Origin: Hoeflea sp.
Lineage (GTDB): Bacteria; Pseudomonadota; Alphaproteobacteria; Rhizobiales; Rhizobiaceae
DNA length: 64,000 nucleotides
Reading direction: 5' to 3'
NCBI RefSeq assembly: GCF_030682515.1
Contig: NZ_JAUXOD010000019.1
Span: forward strand, 1-64,000
In this document: in pieces, positions 7,965 through 19,675 of the stretch
Numbering within the stretch: the stretch's first letter is position 1
Layout of the letters: each line of letters begins with the position of its first letter
The notes under the pieces: generated by a model
What the model saw: only the letters and a program-made list of their open reading frames with translations
What the model was told of the DNA's origin: nothing
Databases searched by the model: none
Program-made: the position numbers and the translations under genes

Positions 7965-9671
7965 CTATTCGTCGCCGCTCTGCTTCTTGAGTGCTGCACC
8001 GAGGATGTCGCCGAGCGAGGCACCCGAGTCGGACGAGCCGAACTGTGCCACGGCTTCCTTCTCTTCGGCGATCTCCAGGGCCTTGATCGACAGGCCGACC
8101 TTGCGGTCCTTCTTGGAGAAGTTGGTCACGCGGGCGTCGAGCACCTGGCCGACCGAGAAGCGCTCGGGGCGCTGCTCGTCGCGGTCACGCGACAGATCCG
8201 AGCGGCGGATGAACGAGGTGAGGTCTTCGTGATCGACCAGAACCACCTCAATGCCGCCGTCATTGACCGCGGTCACCTTGACCGAGACGACCGAGTTCTT
8301 GCGCAGGTCGCCCGAAGCGGCGGCGTCGCCGATCGAATCCTTGCCGAGCTGCTTGATGCCGAGCGAGATGCGTTCCTTGTCGACATCGACGTCGAGCACC
8401 ACGGCCTTGACCATGTCGCCCTTGTTGAACTCCTCGATGACCTGTTCGCCCGGACGGTTCCAGTCGAGGTCGGAGAGGTGAACCATGCCGTCGACATCGC
8501 CTTCGAGGCCGATGAACAGGCCGAATTCGGTCTTGTTCTTGACTTCGCCTTCGACTTCGGTGCCGGCAGGGTGGCTCTGGGCGAAGACTTCCCACGGATT
8601 TTCAAGCGTCTGCTTGAGACCCAAGGAAATGCGGCGCTTGTTGGGGTCGACCTCGAGCACGACCACGTCGACTTCCTGGGAGGTCGACAGGATCTTGCCG
8701 GGATGCACGTTCTTCTTGGTCCAGGACATTTCCGAGACGTGGATCAGGCCTTCGATGCCCGGCTCCAGCTCGACGAAGGCGCCGTAGTCGGTGATGTTGG
8801 TCACGGTGCCGGTGATGCGCTTGCCGGCCGGGTACTTGACGCCGATGCCATCCCACGGATCGCTTTCCAGCTGCTTCATGCCCAGCGAGATGCGGTGGGT
8901 GTCCTGGTTGATGCGGATGATCTGGATCTTGACGGTCTGGCCGATCGACAGGATCTCGGACGGATGGTTGACGCGGCGCCAGGCCATGTCGGTGACGTGC
9001 AGCAGGCCGTCGATGCCGCCCAGGTCAACGAACGCACCGTAATCGGTGATGTTCTTGACCATGCCTTCGACCGTCTGGCCCTCTTCGAGGTTCTGGACGA
9101 TTTCCGAGCGCTGCTCGGCGCGGCTTTCTTCCAGAACGGTGCGGCGCGAGACGACGATGTTGCCGCGGCGCTTGTCCATCTTGAGGATTTCAAACGGCTG
9201 CGGGATGTGCATCAGCGGCGAGACGTCGCGGATCGGGCGGATGTCGACCTGGCTGCGCGGCAGGAAGGCCACGGCGCCGTCGAGGTCGACGGTGAAGCCA
9301 CCCTTGACCTGGTTGAAGATGACGCCTTCGACGCGCTCCTGCGCATTGAACTTCTCTTCGAGACGGACCCAACTTTCCTCGCGGCGAGCCTTCTCGCGCG
9401 ACAGCATGGCCTCGCCCAGCGCATTCTCGATGCGCTCGACATAGACCTCGACTTCATCGCCGACCTTGAGCGTGCCGTCCTTGGCCTTGGCGCCGAATTC
9501 CTTGAGCGGCACGCGGCCTTCGACCTTGAGGCCGACGTCGATGATGGCGACGTCCTTCTCGATGGCGATGACGATGCCCTTGGCGACATAGCCTTCGGCG
9601 AGGTCCTGCGTGGCAAGGGATTCGGCAAACAGGGATGCGAAATCCTCTGTCATGGAAGCAGTTTGTGACAT
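7965..9671 (-). CDS. rpsA: 30S ribosomal protein S1
   Basis: A 568-residue ribosomal protein S1, which binds mRNA leaders on the 30S subunit. The start at 9671 is preceded by GGAGAA, and nine further in-frame codons upstream are not needed. Six S1/OB-fold repeats are visible. The later ones show the standard signatures GAFVDLGGIDGLLHVTDMAW, GAFVELEPGIEGLIHVSEMS and GLFIGLEGDVDGMVHLSDLD. The acidic C-terminus ends ALKKQSGDE. It is last in the minus-strand aroA-cmk-rpsA cluster, 138 bp after cmk, and has its own strong terminator. That gap may hold a separate promoter, as expected for a highly expressed gene. Confidence 0.97.
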   Translation of the reverse strand: MSQTASMTEDFASLFAESLATQDLAEGYVAKGIVIAIEKDVAIIDVGLKVEGRVPLKEFGAKAKDGTLKVGDEVEVYVERIENALGEAMLSREKARREESWVRLEEKFNAQERVEGVIFNQVKGGFTVDLDGAVAFLPRSQVDIRPIRDVSPLMHIPQPFEILKMDKRRGNIVVSRRTVLEESRAEQRSEIVQNLEEGQTVEGMVKNITDYGAFVDLGGIDGLLHVTDMAWRRVNHPSEILSIGQTVKIQIIRINQDTHRISLGMKQLESDPWDGIGVKYPAGKRITGTVTNITDYGAFVELEPGIEGLIHVSEMSWTKKNVHPGKILSTSQEVDVVVLEVDPNKRRISLGLKQTLENPWEVFAQSHPAGTEVEGEVKNKTEFGLFIGLEGDVDGMVHLSDLDWNRPGEQVIEEFNKGDMVKAVVLDVDVDKERISLGIKQLGKDSIGDAAASGDLRKNSVVSVKVTAVNDGGIEVVLVDHEDLTSFIRRSDLSRDRDEQRPERFSVGQVLDARVTNFSKKDRKVGLSIKALEIAEEKEAVAQFGSSDSGASLGDILGAALKKQSGDE

Positions 9672-9809
9672 GAATTCTCCTGGCGACCGCGAAGTCATCG
9701 TGCGGTCGGATGCGCCTTGTTGGTGTTGATCGGACCGGCGATGCCTGTCTGTCCCTGACCTCTCGGAGGCGGGACAAGTACGGCGCGGGACAGGCTCGCT
9801 GGCGTCAGT

Positions 9810-10472
9810 TCAGCGTCCGAGCGCAGCATCCACAAGGGTGCGGGCGGCTTCGAACGCGGTTTCTATACCCATTTCGGTCGTATCTAGCAAGTGCGCATCG
9901 GCTGCGGGGCGCAGCGGCGAATCCGTGCGTCCGGTGTCGCGCGCATCGCGCCTCTCGATGTCGGCCAGGATTTCCGCGAGATCGGCCCGGCCGCCATTGG
10001 CGAGGATCTCGTCATGGCGCCTTCGGGCGCGCGTCGCGGGTGTGGCGGTCACGTAGAACTTGATCAGCGCGTCGGGACAGACGACCGTGCCGATGTCGCG
10101 GCCGTCGAGCACCGCGCCGGGCGGGGTCAGGGCAAAGCGGCGCTGCGCCTCGACCAGCGCCCTGCGGACCGCGGGCATAACGGCGACCCTGGAGGCCGCC
10201 TCGCCGGTCTCGTGGGCCGAGAGCACCGCCCGGTCGAGACCGGACAGGTCCAGCGTGGCTGCGACTTCGGCCGCCAGGGCTTCGTCATCGAGCGGCAGGC
10301 CGCGATCGGCGAGCGCCCTGGCGGTGGCGCGGTAGGTGAGCCCGGTGTCGAGATGGTGGAGCCCGTAATGCTCGGCCAGCCTGCGTGACAGGGTGCCCTT
10401 TCCCGCCGCCGCCGGACCGTCGACCGCGATCACGATGTGGCGGCGGCTGAAGCCCTTGTCCGCCTCAGTCAT
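9810..10472 (-). CDS. cmk: cytidylate kinase
   Basis: A 220-residue (d)CMP kinase that phosphorylates CMP and dCMP for pyrimidine recycling. The P-loop GPAAAGKGT lies at 19-27. The NMP-binding signature [15 protein letters not shown] and the [14 protein letters not shown] motif are present. RRRHDEI and [19 protein letters not shown] form the lid and C-terminal nucleotide contacts. The start at 10472 overlaps the end of the upstream PaiB-like gene by eight bases, so translation is probably coupled. The aroA-cmk-rpsA order is conserved in many proteobacteria. Here two extra genes separate aroA from cmk. Confidence 0.95.
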   Translation of the reverse strand: MTEADKGFSRRHIVIAVDGPAAAGKGTLSRRLAEHYGLHHLDTGLTYRATARALADRGLPLDDEALAAEVAATLDLSGLDRAVLSAHETGEAASRVAVMPAVRRALVEAQRRFALTPPGAVLDGRDIGTVVCPDALIKFYVTATPATRARRRHDEILANGGRADLAEILADIERRDARDTGRTDSPLRPAADAHLLDTTEMGIETAFEAARTLVDAALGR

Positions 10473-11100
10473 CGGCGAGCCCGCCATAGAGCGCCACCAG
10501 ATCCGCCACCGCGTCCTTGCCGTCGCGGCCGAGGCCCGCATGGACGCCGCGCCGGTCCGCCTCGGGCCGGTTCTGGCTCATCTTCCATTTGCCGGTCAGC
10601 TCCTGGACTTCGATCTCGATGCCGACGATGCCGCGCAGCTGCGCCGCCACGAAGGCGTCCGGGGCATCCTCGACTTTCCAGGGTTCGGCCCTGCCCGCCT
10701 CGTGGGCGTCGGTCAGCTCGCTGACCTGCGGGCGGAGCCAGTCGGAGCTCTCCTGCACCCGCGCGGACCCCCGCGCCTGCACCATGGCGTAGTTCCAGGT
10801 GGGCACGACCTTGCCGTGCTCGGCCTTGGAGGCATACCAGGACGGCGTCACATAGGTGTCCGCGCCCTGGAACACCACCAGCACCCGGGCGCCGTCGCCG
10901 ATATGGCGCCACTGCTCGTTGGCTTTCGACAGATGGGCGCGAAGGGTGGTGACGCCATCCCTGACCGAAACGAGGAACGGCACGGGATTGGCAAGCAGGC
11001 CCGTGGCGGAGGCGGAGATCAAGAGGCCCAGCGGGTGCGCCGCGATCAGCGCCCTGAGCACGGTCTCGTCGGTCTCGGCAAACTGCGGTGGCAGATACAT
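10465..11100 (-). CDS. PaiB-like FMN-binding protein
   Basis: A 211-residue protein of the PaiB family (FMN-binding negative transcriptional regulator; pyridoxamine-oxidase-like split barrel). The family features are the start [31 protein letters not shown], and [14 protein letters not shown] followed by [13 protein letters not shown]. Near the C-terminus [20 protein letters not shown] is the standard closing motif. In Bacillus PaiB affects sporulation and protease genes. The biochemical role in alphaproteobacteria is unknown to me, and FMN binding is inferred from the family. It lies between the isomerase-like gene and cmk, overlapping cmk by eight bases. Confidence 0.85.
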   Translation of the reverse strand: MYLPPQFAETDETVLRALIAAHPLGLLISASATGLLANPVPFLVSVRDGVTTLRAHLSKANEQWRHIGDGARVLVVFQGADTYVTPSWYASKAEHGKVVPTWNYAMVQARGSARVQESSDWLRPQVSELTDAHEAGRAEPWKVEDAPDAFVAAQLRGIVGIEIEVQELTGKWKMSQNRPEADRRGVHAGLGRDGKDAVADLVALYGGLADD

Positions 11101-11149
11101 GATGCCTAGATCCCGGCTGAGGATGAGATGGGGGCGACGGGGCGGCGGG

Positions 11150-13899
<2,750 letters not shown>

Positions 13900-14037
13900 T
13901 CAGGGGCGGAACTGCAAAAGATTGAATTTTCGCCTTGATCTTGTCGGGCGGCAGAAGTATGAAGCCGCACCTGCCGGCCAAAATCGTCCGGCTGTTTCTC
14001 GCGGGGATTGCGCGCAAGCATCGATCTCCAGCGTCCC

Positions 14038-14113
14038 GGGGCCATAGCTCAGCTGGGAGAGCGCCTGCATGGCATGCAGGAGGTCAGCGGTTCGATCCCG
14101 CTTGGCTCCACCA
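14038..14113 (+). tRNA. tRNA-Ala (GGC)
   Basis: A 76-nucleotide cloverleaf with acceptor stem GGGGCCA/TGGCTCC. The D-arm reads AGCTCAGCTGGGAGAGC. The anticodon stem CCTGC/GCAGG has loop ATGGCAT, anticodon GGC. The T-arm reads GCGGTTCGATCCCGC. Discriminator A and an encoded CCA end at 14113. The toxin-antitoxin island begins about 145 bp downstream of its 3' end. Confidence 0.96.
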
Positions 14114-14258
14114 TTTTCTATCTCACGGCAGTTCGCTTCGCTCACGCCTCCGATGGGGCGGGCGAAAGCCCGGGCCGCGGTCGCGGCCTTGGGCCACCTC
14201 GGGAATGTCCTCTCGCCTCCTCCGTTTTTTGCAGGACACCTTTTGAATTCTTCATATT

Positions 14259-14627
14259 TTATACCCGCAACGTATAATCCTGAATCAACGCCTCGGCAGG
14301 CAACTGCATTCCCTCATGCAGGTTCCTGACCATTTCCATCGTCAGCTTGCGCTTGCGGTTCAGCACTTCGGAAACACGGCTTTTCGAGCCAAGCAATGGT
14401 TCCAGATCCTTACGCGCCATGCCCATGGCTTCCATGCGGTGATGGATGGCAGCGATGGGGTCAGGCGCATCGATGGCGTAATGCTTCGCCTCGTAGGCCT
14501 CCACCAGCGTGACCAGCACGTCCAGCTCATCGCCCTCCGGTGTGTCTGCCCTGGCGGTCATCAACGCTTCGATGCGCTTGAGGGCCTGGGCGTGGTCTTT
14601 CTCGGTCTTGATCGGACGAATAGTCAT
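14259..14627 (-). CDS. higA: HigA-type antitoxin with helix-turn-helix
   Basis: A 122-residue antitoxin of the HigA/XRE class. The N-terminal part (RPIKTEKDHAQALKRIEALM, then TPEGDELDVLVTLVEAYEAK) is the toxin-neutralising segment typical of partners of PF09907-type HigB toxins. The C-terminal XRE helix-turn-helix spans about 62-105 (HRMEAMGMARKDLEPLLG, then SRVSEVLNRKRKLTMEMVRN). AGGAG precedes ATG 14627. The gene upstream on the same strand is only a toxin remnant, so this antitoxin appears orphaned. It may still repress its own promoter or act against a related toxin elsewhere. Confidence 0.85.
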   Translation of the reverse strand: MTIRPIKTEKDHAQALKRIEALMTARADTPEGDELDVLVTLVEAYEAKHYAIDAPDPIAAIHHRMEAMGMARKDLEPLLGSKSRVSEVLNRKRKLTMEMVRNLHEGMQLPAEALIQDYTLRV

Positions 14628-14636
14628 CGTTCACTC

Positions 14637-14867
14637 CTATACGGTCTGCGCATCCACCTTGTCGTAGTGCCGATGCGAGCCGACAAGAGTCCCATACACA
14701 ACGCGGTAAGGGGCCGGCAATACGTGAAACGGCAGCCCAAACGAGGACTGTAGCAACCACCAGAACCCCAGCGCCGCCAGGATTTCGGGAAACGCGTTCC
14801 ATGACCCGTCAAGCTCTGGTATGATTTGATCATACCCAGCGGTCTCCTTTTGAAACGAAAGGATCAA
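14637..14867 (-). pseudogene. remnant of a HigB-type toxin gene
   Basis: The last about 22 codons of this frame (YRVVYGTLVGSHRHYDKVDA and a final QTV) match the C-terminal end of PF09907 HigB toxins, which typically close with a stretch like FVGTHAEYDRIDAETV. The frame ends nine bases before higA, exactly where higB belongs. The upstream about 54 codons do not resemble the family. The only full-frame start is a TTG with no good ribosome site, while an AAAAGGAG at about 14840 serves an ATG (14833) in a different frame. Deletion plus frameshift of the toxin is the simplest reading. A very divergent toxin is the alternative. Confidence 0.5.
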
Positions 14868-14869
14868 TC

Positions 14870-15142
14870 TTGGACAAGAGAACGATCAGCCTTCCCGATG
14901 AGCATGCCCGCTACATCGATGAGAAAGTCAGCTCGGGCGACTACGCGTCGGCGAGCGAGGTCATCCGTGCAGGGCTTCGCGCTCTGCAGGAGCGGGATCG
15001 TGCAGTGGACGACTGGCTGCGCAACCAGGTTGCCCCGACCTATGATGCCATGCTTGCCGACCCGTCGCGCGGCATTCCCGCAAACTCCGTCTTCGATGAT
15101 GTTCGCGCCCGGCACGCGCAAAGGACAAAGGGCTCCGTGTGA
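14870..15142 (+). CDS. parD: ParD-family antitoxin
   Basis: A 90-residue type II antitoxin, starting at TTG 14870 with AAAGGA upstream. The ribbon-helix-helix DNA-binding part is at 1-45 (RTISLPDEHARYIDEKVSSG, then YASASEVIRAGLRALQERD). The C-terminal tail (DPSRGIPANSVFDDVRARHA) would wrap the toxin. It overlaps the toxin start by four bases (GTGA). It is divergent from the higA remnant module, with the promoter region between about 14834 and 14869. Autorepression of its own promoter is expected for the family. Confidence 0.9.
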   Translation: MDKRTISLPDEHARYIDEKVSSGDYASASEVIRAGLRALQERDRAVDDWLRNQVAPTYDAMLADPSRGIPANSVFDDVRARHAQRTKGSV

Positions 15143-15438
15143 ACCGGCGGGACGTCGTCTTTGCGCCGGAAGCGCGCGCGGATGTGCTGGCGCTTTATGA
15201 GTGGATCAGCGCCAAGGCCGGCCCCGAGACCGCCCTGGCTTACATCGGGCGGATCGAACGCTATTTGAACGGTTTTGATCTCGCGTCCGAGCGCGGTCGC
15301 GCCCGCGACGACATCCGGACCGGCTTGCGCGTTATCGGCTTTGAAAGGCGCGTCACCATCGCCTTCACGGTCTCAGATCAAACCGTCACCATTCTCCGCC
15401 TGTTTTACGGCGGGCAGAACTGGGAAGAGGACGTGTGA
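15139..15438 (+). CDS. parE: ParE-family toxin
   Basis: A 99-residue RelE/ParE-superfamily toxin starting at GTG 15139 inside the parD stop (GTGA overlap). The family features are VVFAPEARADVLALYEWISA, an internal YIGRIERYLNGFDLASERG, and the closing beta-sheet VIGFERRVTIAFTVSDQTVT followed by ILRLFYGGQNWEEDV. ParE members typically poison DNA gyrase. The frame is complete, so the module is probably active. It is paired and co-translated with the upstream antitoxin. Confidence 0.9.
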   Translation: MNRRDVVFAPEARADVLALYEWISAKAGPETALAYIGRIERYLNGFDLASERGRARDDIRTGLRVIGFERRVTIAFTVSDQTVTILRLFYGGQNWEEDV

Positions 15439-15640
15439 TACAAGCCTTTCGCAATCGGGCTGGTTGCCGCGGCCAGCCTTCCCGGCGCGCGGCCGGGCCG
15501 GAACAGGCAAGATTTTGATAACCACGCAGGGCAAAACAGGGGCTTAGGGCGCCGCTTCTCCCGGCTTAACCATCGCATTTTACCTGAATTGAAATGTTTT
15601 TGCCTCAGATGTCTCGTCTGACAGAGGCAGGAACGCAATC

Positions 15641-17080
15641 ATGGACGCTGTGAGCGACAACCGGCACGTGCCGCTTTGTATCGACCTTGACGGGACCCTG
15701 GTCGCCACCGACACGCTGTGGGAAGGGGTGGCCTCGGTGCTGCTCAGGCGGCCGTGGCTGATCTTCGCCGTCCTTGCCTGGGCGATCGCCGGCAAGGCGG
15801 TGCTCAAGCGCGAGATCGCCGCCCGCTACCAGAGCCAGGGCGGAGACTGGCCCTACCGCGCCGAAGTGATCGAGCGGATCAAGCTCGCCCGCCAGACGGG
15901 CCAGCCGGTCTGGCTGGTCACGGGCGCCGCCGAATCCACCGCGCGGACGATTGCCGATCATCTCGGCCTGTTCGACCGGGTGCTGCATTCCACCGGAACC
16001 GAAAACCTCACCTCGCGCCGCAAGCGCGACAGGCTCGTCGCACTCTGCGGCGATGGCGGCTTCGACTATGCCGGCAACAGCCGCGACGACTTGAAGGTGT
16101 TCGACGCGGCGCGGCGCGCCATCATCGTGGCGCCCGACCGGGCCGCCCGGCGCTGGGGCGCCCGCCACGAGGCGGAAATGCTGACGCTGGCCAAACCCTC
16201 GCCGCTGGCGATCCTCAAGTCGATCCGCGTGCATCAATGGCTCAAGAACGTGCTGATCGCGGTTCCGTTGATCCTGAACCACGAATATGCGGATGCGGCG
16301 CTGGTGCTGGCCGCAGTCGCCGCCTTCTTCTCCTTCAGCTTCCTCGCCTCGGCGGTCTATGTCGTCAACGACATCGCCGATCTGGCCAATGACCGGCATC
16401 ACCCGCGCAAGCGGCTGAGGCCGCTCGCCAGCGGAGCGGTTTCCATCCCCGTGGCCTGTTTCACCGCGGCGGCGCTGGTGCTGGCCTCGGTCGGACTGGC
16501 GAGCCTGCTGCCGCCGCTGTTCTGGGCGGTCCTGGGGTTCTATGCCGTGATCACGACGGTCTACACCTTCGTGCTCAAGCGCAAGCTGCTGGTCGACGTC
16601 TTCACGCTGGCCACCCTCTACACCGTGCGGATCGTGGCGGGAGCGGCGGCGACCGGGGTCGAGCTCTCCTTCTGGCTGCTCGCCTTCTCGATCTTCTTTT
16701 TCCTCAGCCTCGCCCTGGTCAAGCGCTATGTCGAACTCGACGAGCTGGCCGAAGACGCCGGAACGCGGCTCAAGGGCCGCAGCTATGTCGGCTCCGACAA
16801 GGACATGATCGGACAGGCGGGCGTCGCCTCGGCCTTCTCGGCCGCCATGGTTCTGGCGCTCTATGTCGACAGCAAGGAAGTGGCCTCGATGTATCACCAG
16901 CCGGCGCTGTTGTGGCCGCTCTGCCCGCTGATCCTCTACATGCTGCTCAGGATCTGGATCCTCGCCCGCCGCTCGCAGATGCATGAGGACCCGGTGGTGT
17001 TCATCATGCGCGACTGGCGCAGTCAGCTCACCACGGTCGCCGGCGCCTGCCTGGTGATCATGGCCGCCTGGCAGATCTGA
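15641..17080 (+). CDS. HAD-UbiA fusion prenyltransferase (DPPR synthase-like)
   Basis: A 479-residue two-domain protein. Residues 10-180 form a HAD-like phosphatase domain (CIDLDGTLVATD with Asp15 and Asp17). From about 185 a polytopic UbiA domain follows with about eight membrane helices. It opens with SIRVHQWLKNVLI and carries the Mg/prenyl motif VVNDIADLANDRHHPRK. It resembles decaprenyl-phosphate phosphoribosyltransferases (Rv3806c), which attach phosphoribose to a polyprenyl phosphate; the fused HAD domain could remove the extra 5-phosphate. The next gene begins on the last base of its stop (TGATG) and encodes a DprE1-like oxidase, supporting this reading. The exact lipid and sugar are inferred. 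Confidence 0.82.
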   Translation: MDAVSDNRHVPLCIDLDGTLVATDTLWEGVASVLLRRPWLIFAVLAWAIAGKAVLKREIAARYQSQGGDWPYRAEVIERIKLARQTGQPVWLVTGAAESTARTIADHLGLFDRVLHSTGTENLTSRRKRDRLVALCGDGGFDYAGNSRDDLKVFDAARRAIIVAPDRAARRWGARHEAEMLTLAKPSPLAILKSIRVHQWLKNVLIAVPLILNHEYADAALVLAAVAAFFSFSFLASAVYVVNDIADLANDRHHPRKRLRPLASGAVSIPVACFTAAALVLASVGLASLLPPLFWAVLGFYAVITTVYTFVLKRKLLVDVFTLATLYTVRIVAGAAATGVELSFWLLAFSIFFFLSLALVKRYVELDELAEDAGTRLKGRSYVGSDKDMIGQAGVASAFSAAMVLALYVDSKEVASMYHQPALLWPLCPLILYMLLRIWILARRSQMHEDPVVFIMRDWRSQLTTVAGACLVIMAAWQI

Positions 17081-18426
17081 TGACGGGCGGGGCCAGACAT
17101 GACAGCTGGGGCCGGGTGGTGCGCCATCCGCGCCAGGAGGCCAGGGCGGAGGCGCTTGCAGGCGGCGCGGAAGCAGCCTTCCTGCCTTTCGGCAATGGCC
17201 GCTCCTATGGCGACAGCTGCCACAATGACCGCGGACGGCTGATCCCGATGCGGCCGGGCGCCGCCATCCGCGCCTTCGATCCCGACACCGGTATCCTCAC
17301 GGCTGACGCGGGCGTGCTGCTGTCGGAGATCCTGGCGCTGGTGATGCCGCACGGCTTCTTCCTCGAGGTCACACCAGGCACCGCGCAGGTCACGCTCGGC
17401 GGCGCCATCGCCAATGACGTGCACGGCAAGAACCACCACCGGCGCGGCACCTTCGGCGGGTCGGTGATCTCCTTCGAGCTGCTGACCAGCGACGGCGCAA
17501 GCCGGACCTGCTCGCCGCAGGCCCACACGGCGCTGTTTGAAGCCACCATCGGCGGCATGGGACTGACCGGACTGATCGAGTCCGCCACCATCAGGCTGAT
17601 GCGGGTCCCGTCGGCCAATGTGCGCCAGACCGCGTTCCGGTTTTCCTCCATCGACGGCTATTTCGACGCCATCGACGCCATCGACGCGTCCCATGAATAT
17701 TCGGTCGCCTGGATCGACCAGCTGGCGCGCGGCGCCCGGCTCGGGCGCGGGGTGATGATGGCCGGGGATCATGCCGAGAATGGCGGGCCGGCGCGGACTC
17801 CCTCGGCGCCGAAACTCGCTGTGCCCTTCTCGCCGCCGGTCAACCTGCTCAACCGGCTGACGCTCACCGCCTTCAACGGGCTCTATTTCGGCCGCGCGCC
17901 CCGGCAGCCCGCGACCGGGATCGTCGGCTGGGCCTCCTATTTCCATCCGCTCGACGCGATTTCGGGCTGGAACCGGCTTTACGGTCCGAAGGGCCTGTTC
18001 CAGCACCAGAGCGTGTTTCCGACCCGGACCGCGCGGGAGACCACGATCGCGCTTATCGAATGCGCCCAGAAGCACGGCGCGGCCTCGTTTCTCACGGTGC
18101 TCAAGCGCTTCGGCGACACACGCTCGCCGGGCCTGATGTCGTTTCCTCGGCCGGGCTTCACGCTGACGCTCGACTTCGCCAATTCCGGCGCCGAGACGCT
18201 CCGCATGCTCGATGCGCTGGACGAGATCGTGCTCAAGGCCGGCGGCGCGCTCAATCCCTACAAGGACCAGCGCATGGCGCCCGCCATGTTCGAGGCCTCG
18301 TTCCCGCAGTGGCGCGAGCTCGAAGGCTTGCGCGACCCGGCGCTGATGTCGGATTTCTGGCGGCGCACCGCAATGGCGCTCGGCAAGGCCCCGCATGTCG
18401 CGCGCGAGGCCGCCGCGGCCCGCTGA
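17080..18426 (+). CDS. FAD-linked oxidase, DprE1-like
   Basis: A 448-residue VAO-family flavoprotein resembling decaprenylphosphoryl-ribose 2'-oxidase. The FAD domain holds PFGNGRSYGDSC, followed further on by TPGTAQVTLGGAIANDVHGK and NHHRRGTFGGSV. The C-terminal substrate domain ends LNPYKDQRMAP, matching the Mtb catalytic lysine region. At the position of the benzothiazinone-reactive cysteine of mycobacterial DprE1 (GWNICVDF) this protein reads GFTLTLDF, so threonine replaces it. It is translationally coupled to the UbiA gene. The ketoreductase partner DprE2, needed to finish ribose-to-arabinose epimerisation, is not adjacent, and gpsA follows instead. Confidence 0.83.
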   Translation: MTGGARHDSWGRVVRHPRQEARAEALAGGAEAAFLPFGNGRSYGDSCHNDRGRLIPMRPGAAIRAFDPDTGILTADAGVLLSEILALVMPHGFFLEVTPGTAQVTLGGAIANDVHGKNHHRRGTFGGSVISFELLTSDGASRTCSPQAHTALFEATIGGMGLTGLIESATIRLMRVPSANVRQTAFRFSSIDGYFDAIDAIDASHEYSVAWIDQLARGARLGRGVMMAGDHAENGGPARTPSAPKLAVPFSPPVNLLNRLTLTAFNGLYFGRAPRQPATGIVGWASYFHPLDAISGWNRLYGPKGLFQHQSVFPTRTARETTIALIECAQKHGAASFLTVLKRFGDTRSPGLMSFPRPGFTLTLDFANSGAETLRMLDALDEIVLKAGGALNPYKDQRMAPAMFEASFPQWRELEGLRDPALMSDFWRRTAMALGKAPHVAREAAAAR

Positions 18427-18527
18427 CGGCCGCCCGGCTTGCCACCATGCCAGCCTGCCGGTATTGGGTGGGCCTCATCCTTGGGGCCGGATCCGGCCCG
18501 ACACAAACCATGAAGGACTGCCATCCC

Positions 18528-19520
18528 ATGTCCCGCATCTCCATTCTCGGCGCCGGCGCCTGGGGAACGGCGCTCGCCGCGGCCTTCGTGCGGCAGGGCC
18601 ATGAGGTGCGGATCTGGGGCCGCAATCGCAGCACCTGCGACGAAATCAACGGCGCCCGCACCAATCGCACCTATCTCGGCGACGCACGCCTTCCAGATGG
18701 ACTTGAGGCGACAGCCGATATGGCCCGGGCGCTCGAAAATGCCGACATCGTGCTGTTTGCCGCGCCCGCGCAGTCGACGGGCGAGGTGGCCGCTATGGCC
18801 TCGTCGCATCTTCCCGCCGCGGCCAACCTGATTGCCTGCGCCAAAGGCATCGACAACCGCAGCGGCCGGATGCAGAGCGAGGTGATCGCGGACCATCTGA
18901 CCGACCACGCCGTGGGCGTGCTGTCGGGGCCGAGTTTCGCCGCCGATGTGGTGCGCGGACTGCCCACCGCCGTGACGCTGGCGATGCCGCAGCTCGCCCA
19001 GGCCCATGCCCTGGCGGAATCGCTGTCGGGCGACGCCATCCGGCTCTATGCCTCCGACGATGTCGTGGGCGTGCAGATCGGCGGCTCTCTCAAGAACGTC
19101 ATGGCGATCGCGGTGGGCATCTGCCGGGGCGGCGGCATGGGCGCGAGCGCCGAGGCCGCGCTGATCACGAGGGGCTATGCCGAACTGATGCGGCTGAGCG
19201 CCGCGATGGGTGCCCGCCCCGAGACCCTGATGGGCCTGTCGGGGCTGGGCGATCTCGTGCTCACCTGCTCGTCCGAGCTGTCGCGCAATTTCTCCTATGG
19301 CATCGCGGTCGGCAGCGGGCGGGATTTATCGGGGCTGAAGCTGGCCGAAGGCGTCTATACCGTCACCATCGCCAATGAGATCGCGGAGAAGCATGGCATC
19401 TCCTGCCCGATCATGAAGACGGCGGACCTGGTGCTGTCGGGGAGGATGTCGGCGGAGGAGGCGCGCGTGGCGCTGATGTCCCGGCCGGTCAAGGCGGAAA
19501 GCCCGGACCCGCGGGATTGA
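18528..19520 (+). CDS. gpsA: glycerol-3-phosphate dehydrogenase (NAD(P)+)
   Basis: A 330-residue cytosolic enzyme that reduces dihydroxyacetone phosphate to sn-glycerol-3-phosphate for phospholipid synthesis. The Rossmann motif ILGAGAWGTALAAAF lies at 5-19. CAKGIDNRSGRM and VLSGPSFAADVVRG-TAVTLA are standard. GGSLKNVMAIAVGICRG carries the catalytic lysine, and GLSGLGDLVLTCSS-SRNF is the C-terminal substrate region. ATG 18528 gives the normal N-terminus; ATG 18510 would add six residues. The frame extends far upstream only as a shadow of the oxidase gene. Confidence 0.95.
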   Translation: MSRISILGAGAWGTALAAAFVRQGHEVRIWGRNRSTCDEINGARTNRTYLGDARLPDGLEATADMARALENADIVLFAAPAQSTGEVAAMASSHLPAAANLIACAKGIDNRSGRMQSEVIADHLTDHAVGVLSGPSFAADVVRGLPTAVTLAMPQLAQAHALAESLSGDAIRLYASDDVVGVQIGGSLKNVMAIAVGICRGGGMGASAEAALITRGYAELMRLSAAMGARPETLMGLSGLGDLVLTCSSELSRNFSYGIAVGSGRDLSGLKLAEGVYTVTIANEIAEKHGISCPIMKTADLVLSGRMSAEEARVALMSRPVKAESPDPRD

Positions 19521-19675
19521 GACCCGTCCGGCCGGGGGCGGATCGCGAGGGTCTGCGGCGTTCCGGACCCATTCGGCGGAGGTCATGGGTCGCGTGAGCG
19601 TTTTTTTCATGTTTTTCCGCTCTAATCGCCAAACCCAGAAAAACCGCCAATCGGCGGCGCGGATCGGAACAGTAC

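Noticed and set aside
8229-9668. A 479-codon plus-strand open frame opposite rpsA
   Set aside because: The composition (Asp/Val/Ala/Leu repeats) reflects the S1 repeats read backwards; no independent signal.
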